Source of the DNA: Hofstenia miamia
Lineage: Eukaryota; Xenacoelomorpha; Acoela; Hofsteniidae
NCBI GenBank assembly: GCA_900660155.1
Contig: CABFPE010000136.1
Coordinates: forward strand, 1,113,487 to 1,177,486
Reading direction: 5' to 3'
DNA length: 64,000 nucleotides
Positions 58,034 to 64,000 of this stretch are shown one piece after another. Under the pieces are notes generated by a model. It did not search any database. It was not told the DNA's origin and worked only from the letters and a program-made list of their open reading frames with translations. The translations under genes were made by a program, and so were the position numbers. Every line of letters starts with the position of its first letter. The first letter of the stretch is position 1.

Positions 58034-58369
58034 AAACAAAGGGTTAAAGTTGTACTATAAAACGGTAACATGAGTTTTAAAAATTTTTAAGTGTTTTGCA
58101 TCCTTATTTTCTTACGAAACTTCACAATACTATAAAGCCTACTGGTAGCTCATATTGAATATAGTATTAACCTAACATAAAAGTGCTGCAAAACAATAGT
58201 GAAAATTTAGAGTTGTTTTTTACAATATAGAATACTGCTCACAACTTTAAATAGCGTCAATAAAGCAATACAAAAATGTATATTTACAAAAACAATTAGT
58301 CACTAGCGAATTTACATTAGATGTGGTCTATTGAATAATCAGTATTCTAAAATTTAGAACCTCGCCATT

Positions 58370-59650
58370 TGTATTCAAACCTTTCCTTTGTATTTTTTAA
58401 TTTCGTTTTTAAATACTCTTAATGCATTGTGGATTAAGAAAAGTTTTTGCATTTGTATTGCACATTTTATTTGCACATTGAATTTCTTCAAAAGTTGTTG
58501 ACTTATGTTGCTATACAATATGTTTCCATAAAGAAAGTGACTTGTTAATGTGTGAATTTTTTGAATTTTTGCTGTGGTTGAAAGTTGTTGCAATACATAT
58601 TTAAGAACCCTTATTGAAATAGCCATTGGTTATTTTTTTTGCAAAATTAAGTTGAGAATTAAAAACCTATACCTAAATATTAAAAAAATTAACTTGTATG
58701 TATGTGTCAATAAATTCAAATATAATCTGACAAACATTTGTGGAATTATCGTAAGATTTTGGTGTAATTAAACAAAATTGAATCTTAGATGGGTTTATTC
58801 TTAATTTTCAGTGAAACAAAATATTGTGCAAGAACTTCTAGAATTTTTATAGCAATTTCATGAGACCTATGTAAACTAAATAGCATAGGGGATCATCAGT
58901 ATCATATTGTTTTACATTATATGTGGTATGATTGCTCAAATCTTTTACATAAATATTGAATAGTAAAGCTCCCAAAAATTTTCCTTGTGTAACGCCATTT
59001 TTAATATAAATCCAATCAAAGAAAATTCAATTTACTTTAACTTTTTGTTTTTGATTATAGAGATAGCTGCTTTTTAAGTCAGCACTTTGTCTGAGACGCC
59101 CAGAATTTTTATTTTTTTAATTAAAATTTGGTGGAAGATAGACTCAAAAGCTTTTGATAAACTTAGGCATCTAACTGCTGAAGACTCATCAACATTTATG
59201 CTATTTCTCTAACTTTCGGTAGTTGTTAACAAACATCATTCGTAGAAATATACATATTATGGTTACATAAATATTCCTTAATTTTACTAAAAAGAAGTCT
59301 TTCAAAAACCTTATTAATTGGCAAGTAATAGAAATAGCTCTATAGTTCAATATTTTGTGTCGTCTTTTTTTAAATAATGGAGAAGTATTTGGCAATTTGC
59401 ATTAGTCCAGGAAAGTAGAATATCTAATATCCGCATTTATAATGTATAAAAGTAGTTCAGCTATTAAATCTGGAACAACTTTAAGGTACAAAGTGGTAAT
59501 CACAGAAAGACTACAAGATTTATTCTTTACAAATTGAATTGATAATTTCAAACTTAGTCACAAATCAGAAAGAGAAAGGCGGGACTATGGATTGAATTTC
59601 ATTAATGTTAAAGGTAGTTGTGATACCATTGTAAATTTATAAGCTGCAAA
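58370..59650 (-). mobile_element. LINE remnant: reverse transcriptase and C-terminal region
   Basis: The minus-strand order is SPLFKKRRHKILNYRAISIT near 59390, LSKAFESIFHQILIKKIK near 59140, NGVTQGKFLGALLFNIYVKD near 58990 and QYDTDD near 58905 (YADD region, altered). After these comes a C-terminal frame (58375-58626) with FLYGNILYSN, the usual post-RT 'LxYG' pattern. Many stops and frame changes show a dead copy. Clade is unresolved. Confidence 0.75.
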
Positions 59651-59907
59651 AAACCTCTTCAAATATGTTATTGTCCATGTTATTAGTGACGAACATTTTT
59701 TTATAATTTATTTTTCAATTTGTTTTAAGGTCCCATTTACCTTTTCTGAAGAAATATTTGATATTTATTATTGGCTTTTCATCTGTAAATATTGCACAGA
59801 TTACGTGTATTTTTATAAGAATTATAATTCAAAATTGTTGAGTATATGTATGAATTTAAAAAAGAAACGCGTCACTTAACATTTTTCGGCATGCAACTGC
59901 CATTATT

Positions 59908-59984
59908 AAAAAGTTTCAAATTCTATGACGTTTTGTATTGAATTAACCTTAGACTATTTTTGACTGGATTGGGTGGTAGGTAAT
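59908..59984 (+). repeat. 77-bp direct repeat, copy 1
   Basis: AAGTTTCAAATTCTATGACG ... GACTGGATTGGGTGGTAGGTAA recurs almost exactly 526 bp downstream. Confidence 0.85.
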
Positions 59985-60433
59985 TAAGTAGAACCCAAAA
60001 GAAAGCCAATTTAATTCAACAAATTCAAAATATCTAAAAAATCTTAGGCAAAATTATGAAGTAAAAATCTTAAAGAATACTGAAGCAAAACATTTAAATA
60101 TCAATATTTTGAATTTTAATATCTAGTTTAAATAGGAAAGGGGATGATATACATAAAGTATTGTTCCCAATTATTAAGATTTAGAGATAAAAATTATAAT
60201 TATAAAGTACATATGGAGGGAATAATTTATAAAAAAACTGACAGTGGTTTTGTAAGTCAAAATATATGTGAATGTTTTTAATTACAGGTAGTCCCAAAAG
60301 TTCTCTATTATTGCATACTATTAAAACACAACGCAAGACAAAACACTTAAGACATGACAACAGTTAGTGCATTAATGAATAGTATCACAGACTATCTTTT
60401 TTTTGGCTGCAGGCATATATAAGCGCAGTGACA

Positions 60434-60513
60434 TAAAAAAAGTTTCAAATTCTATGACGTTTTGTATTGAATTAACCTTAGACTATTTTTGACTGGATAG
60501 GGCGGTAGGTAAT
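60434..60513 (+). repeat. 77-bp direct repeat, copy 2
   Basis: Partner of 59908-59984 with two or three substitutions (GGATAGGGCGGTAGG). Just upstream is CATATATAAGCGCAGTGAC, a TATA-like stretch. Confidence 0.85.
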
Positions 60514-60539
60514 CTAATTATAAATTATTTTTCCAATTG

Positions 60540-61330
60540 ATTTCAGCGGTTTGAAATCAGCAACACTTTTCTAACTGAGGTTTGATGCATAAAGGTGTGC
60601 CTCAGGCAACTGCTTGGTCGCTTCTTTACTATTTACATAAATGAAGTAAAAGGCGTTATATCTAATAACTGTAGTGCAATGCAATATGCATGTGTCATAT
60701 GAATATCTACTGATAAAAACATAGTTTATGAAAAACTTGAGAAATTAACCTTAAAATCCCAATTCTGTGTAATGTTTCCAAAAATAGAAGATAACAATTT
60801 AATAAAAAATTCAAATTTACCAACGTCTATATTGAACCTGTCTCTTAATTTAAATATCTTGTCCTGGATATCTACAATACATTAATCTTCACTAAGCATG
60901 TCTACAATAAAAATGACAATTACTATAAAATCCATTTCTAATATAGCCAAATTAATCGACTAATGCCGTAGTAATGAGCCACCTTTTGCATTGTACCGTT
61001 CTTTTTAACAACCTAAAAAATCATTGCTAGATAAATCAGGATCGCAAATAGAATGGTCGAGGAGATGTGCTCCAATCCAAATAAATCATCAAAAAATTTC
61101 CAAGATAAGAAAAATTTTCCTGATGCTTCCTCCTATATTAAATAATTTTCTTTAATTAAATTATGGGATATTGCAAACAAACGGTTAGCTTTTGCTCTTA
61201 TTTGAGTAGTTCATTCAATAAAGTTCAAAGAGATATTATTTAATAAATCTTTCCTAAATTGCACAATTAAGAAAAGGAATAACTTGCCATTATATATAGT
61301 AAAACTAGATAAGCGGAATGTATAAATAGT
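60540..61330 (+). mobile_element. LINE reverse transcriptase remnant
   Basis: Plus-strand frames give HKGVPQATAW, then YYIYINEVKGVISNNC and AMQYACVI (the YADD position, altered), and further on FKEILFNKSFLNCTIKKRNN with LPLYIVKLDKRNV. The order fits the RT palm and C-terminal region. It is broken repeatedly. It faces away from the LINE at 58370-59650, so the two are separate insertions. Confidence 0.6.
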
Positions 61331-61914
61331 GGGGATTACATTTGCTCTCATTTACTTCAAAATTAGCAATAAGGCTTAGTCAGGATATACTTTTTATAAT
61401 TTGCGTAACTAACAACAATTTGAAATATTTGTAAATATATTGTAGATATCAATTTCTGTAAATATTCACTTTTGCTTTGCGCATTGTACTTTTTTGACAC
61501 TGTTGTTTTATCAGCACTTTTTAGTATATTTGTTTATATACGATATTGCAACAATAAATATTTATTCGTTCATTACTGGTCGCAAACTGGATTGATTGCT
61601 TGAGGCAGGACAGAATTTAACGTATTTGAGGAATCTATTTACATAGAATGAATTGTTAATATTAGTTGTGCCTCCAATGTGATTACGAGGTCCTCATTAC
61701 CTGAAAAATTGGAATTAGAGAATTTAAAACTTTTTACAGAAATTACATTTTCGATGAAAAATTGAGATTCTTTGCAAGGTGCAGCATTATAATTTAGTAT
61801 AAATTTTCAGAAACCACGACCATTTTTTCCTTCAAATTTTGGTAATACTGTATTTCCTATAATATTATTATGGCGGAACCTTAAATTCATCAGTACCTAA
61901 ACAATTGAAATATA

Positions 61915-62785
61915 CAGGGTGTTCAAGCAAACGTGTTAGTTATAAAATGCCTATAACTATTTAATATAAGTGAATATTCTATTAAAATATACATTTCATG
62001 GTTATTTGATACTGCGGACTTAAAAGTTTTGGAAAAAATTTATTCAAAATGATTGCCATTAACATTTTTACAAGCTTGAATAAGAGACAAAAAACATTCA
62101 TGCACTTTAAGCAAAGTGCTTTCTTCAATACTGGAAACACATTCCAAAATATTTGCATAAACTGTTTGGAGGGAAGACAGAGTCTTTTATATAACCCCAC
62201 AAAAACCAATCACATGGGTTAAGGTCTGGTGAGTGGGAAGGCCACAAATTTGAAAAATGACGCCCAATGACTCGATTCTTAAAATTTGTCGTTAAATAAT
62301 TTCGGCCAAGTGTGAGCTGTGAGGAGAAGCTCCGTCTTGCATGAATGTTACTTTGCTAAAAATTCTTTTTCTCTTTAAAAATGGCAATACATTTTCATCT
62401 AACATAGCAACATAACTGCTTGAATTCACAGTATCAGTGAAAAAGAATGGGCCGATAACGGTCCTGGAACTTATTCCACACCATGCAATTGTTTTTGGTG
62501 GTTGAAGTGTGCGAATTATGCAAGCAGATGGCTCACCAGTTCCCCAATATCGCATGTTTTGCTTATTAAGGTATCCATCGAGATGAAAATTACATTCATC
62601 TGTGAATAATATGTTCTCAGCAGATGTTGCGTCCATGGAAAAAGTAAGCATTCATTTGGAAGTTAAATTGAAATATCAATAATCGCAAAATCACGTTACC
62701 CAATGAGAAAAATAAATTTAGCCTAACTTTTTAAAATTTTTCAATACAACTGATTTATTACTGACGCGTTCACTTGAACACCCTG
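61915..62785 (-). mobile_element. mariner-like element, 5' part of transposase deleted
   Basis: TA dinucleotides at 61913-61914 and 62786-62787 flank inverted ends CAGGGTGTTCAAGCAAACG and CAGGGTGTTCAAGTGAACG (right end reverse-complemented), with about 25 bp of similarity. At 871 bp it keeps the catalytic part of a transposase and has lost the DNA-binding N-terminus. Confidence 0.9.
61995..62651 (-). pseudogene. mariner transposase catalytic domain (DD..D type)
   Basis: The open part (62292-62651) reads FTDECNFHLDGYLNKQNMRY, then WCGISSRTVIGPFFF and FMQDGASPHSS, giving the first two Asp residues. After a frame break near 62290 the minus strand continues with RVIGRHFSNLWPSHSPDLNP and CDWFLWGYIKDSV, where the Asp after Cys is the third acid typical of mariner. 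A further frame change near 62120 precedes SLIQACKNVNGNHFE and a stop near 62048. All three acids remain, but the frame is broken and the N-terminal ~130 residues are missing. Confidence 0.85.
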
Positions 62786-62787
62786 TA

Positions 62788-64000
62788 GATATCAATACTA
62801 TAATTCATGTATACAGAAATAAAAAGCTCATCTAAATATTGTTTTATGAGTATTTAAAATGGCTTAGTAGCAACATAATATAATATGATTAGACTACATT
62901 TAAAGTAGATTGATCTTAATTTTTATATAAGCTTGCATAATTGCTATTGTCACAGATCTTCAGTTTTTTCTAATCGTTGTAGGTATCCAATGTTCAAAGA
63001 ATTTTCTGTGTAATATTTTTATGTTTTGTAGTTTGACAAATTTTCAAAGCCAGCCGATCTGTAGATTTAGATTGAATTGATTTTGTTTTTGATATTTTCA
63101 AATTATTTTTCACAGATATACAATTGCAATTGTTGAATATATTTTTTAAAGGATTGCTTATTCACAATTTTATTGGATATTAAATTTAGGTGAGGTAATT
63201 ATTTATGTATATCTGCATAATTCTAATAAATATGCATTACACTCTATATGTGTATGCAGTCAATAAATTGTTGGAGATATCAAATTTCGCTTTTTAGTTT
63301 ATTGGAAAAAATTGTTTGAAAATTGCTTCTTCAAATAATATTGAATTTCAAAAAAATTATTGAATATGAGATTCTTCAATTGACTGATATTATAATGCAA
63401 TTATTTAAGGTAATCATAATGAAATATAGCAACTCTATTTCATCAAATGCGCCTGACATTGTACATTATAAAAATATATCTTATTGTAAAATATGTTGTG
63501 ATTTTCAATTGTTAAATGTTTAGTAAGTGAAAACTTTCATCGGTTTTGAATAATGCAATGAAGATATTATTAATTTATATACTTATGTCCCATGATAGTA
63601 AAAATCCGTTTAAAACTTAAGATATAATTACGGAAAACTGGTGGAATCCATACATTAATAAAACTTGATAATTGTAGACTAGATAAGGCAAATATGCAGT
63701 ACCGTATTTTAAAAAAAATATTGAAAATATAATACGAAGTCAATCATGAAAAACATATTTAAATGATTTCTAGTAAATGTAAAATTTCATAATTTTTTAG
63801 AAAGAATGTTAAGATAAAATCAGAGATTCACTATTCAAATAAATGACTACAATTAAAAAACGGGCATTTTATATATAATATTTAAACGAAAATTCAAAGA
63901 TGGCGGTAGCATTGAGGTCGTTAATTTACAATAGAGTTTTACGCAAAAGCAGCTCTTGCTACTGAGCAATCTGATATAATGTTCAATCGAACAAAAATTT
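62788..64000. other. AT-rich stretch with no gene seen
   Basis: Only short chance ORFs. No repeat ends, RNA gene or coding signal was recognised. Confidence 0.5.

Larger units (their letters stand above)
56986..58043 (-). mobile_element. piggyBac-like element, deleted, with TTAA duplication
   Basis: TTAA at 56982-56985 and 58044-58047 flanks inverted ends CCCTTTGTTTACT and AGTAAACAAAGGG, the classic piggyBac arrangement. At 1058 bp it retains only the 3' end of the transposase on the minus strand. A 16-bp palindrome of type GGGACTTCAAAGTCCC occurs near each end and once inside. Confidence 0.9.

Overview
The window is AT-rich nuclear DNA from an invertebrate animal. The evidence is a spliced metazoan-type cytosolic carboxypeptidase gene with long introns, no operon-like structure, and a dense mix of animal transposon families: MULE-like, hAT, P-like, piggyBac, Tc1/mariner, LINEs, a Foldback-like element and an LTR fossil. 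The phylum cannot be fixed from this sequence. Almost everything outside the one host gene is decayed mobile DNA or unassigned AT-rich sequence, and there are two N runs and seven single-N contig joins.

Layout. 1-2148: AT-rich, no gene seen. 2149-8455: a 6.3 kb element with about 1.1 kb inverted arms, a 73-bp tandem array and a LINE scrap. 8456-13829: mostly empty, with two oppositely oriented scraps of a repeat-encoded domain near 11 kb and one possible exon. 13830-28949 (minus strand): seven exons encoding the last ~449 residues of a CCP1/AGTPBP1-like deglutamylase; splice sites and phases agree throughout. Its 8.1 kb second visible intron holds a MULE-like element with a Ulp1 protease, a P-element-like scrap and a GC-richer decayed coding block of unknown, perhaps viral, origin. 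Its last intron holds another decayed repeat ORF.

30218-36367: a BED-finger hAT element, a second MULE-like element (FLYWCH-type finger, tRNA-like fold, exact 9-bp target duplication), and a hAT remnant. 36430-39745: two LINE remnants around a 220-bp perfect-type hairpin. 39857-40168: a TTAA-flanked MITE. 40160-43198: a region where contigs are interleaved in the wrong order, shown by three exact duplications at N joins. 44-51.3 kb: Tc1/mariner remnants including two tandem Tc1 copies, LINE pieces and a long AT tract. 52467-53468: an internally deleted LTR-element fossil with 5-bp target duplication. 53.8-55 kb: possible exons of an unidentified plus-strand gene. 54821-56973: a ~0.9 kb duplication that is probably an unmerged haplotype overlap. 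56986-62785: a piggyBac-like element, two LINE remnants and a mariner deletion derivative. 62786-64000: nothing recognised.

The only gene with a clear cellular role is the carboxypeptidase, which would trim polyglutamate side chains from tubulin. The best candidates for something undescribed are the two MULE-like elements at 21759-23560 and 33016-34825. They share terminal sequence (GGGTG...CTAAA) and 9-bp target duplications but carry different protein modules.
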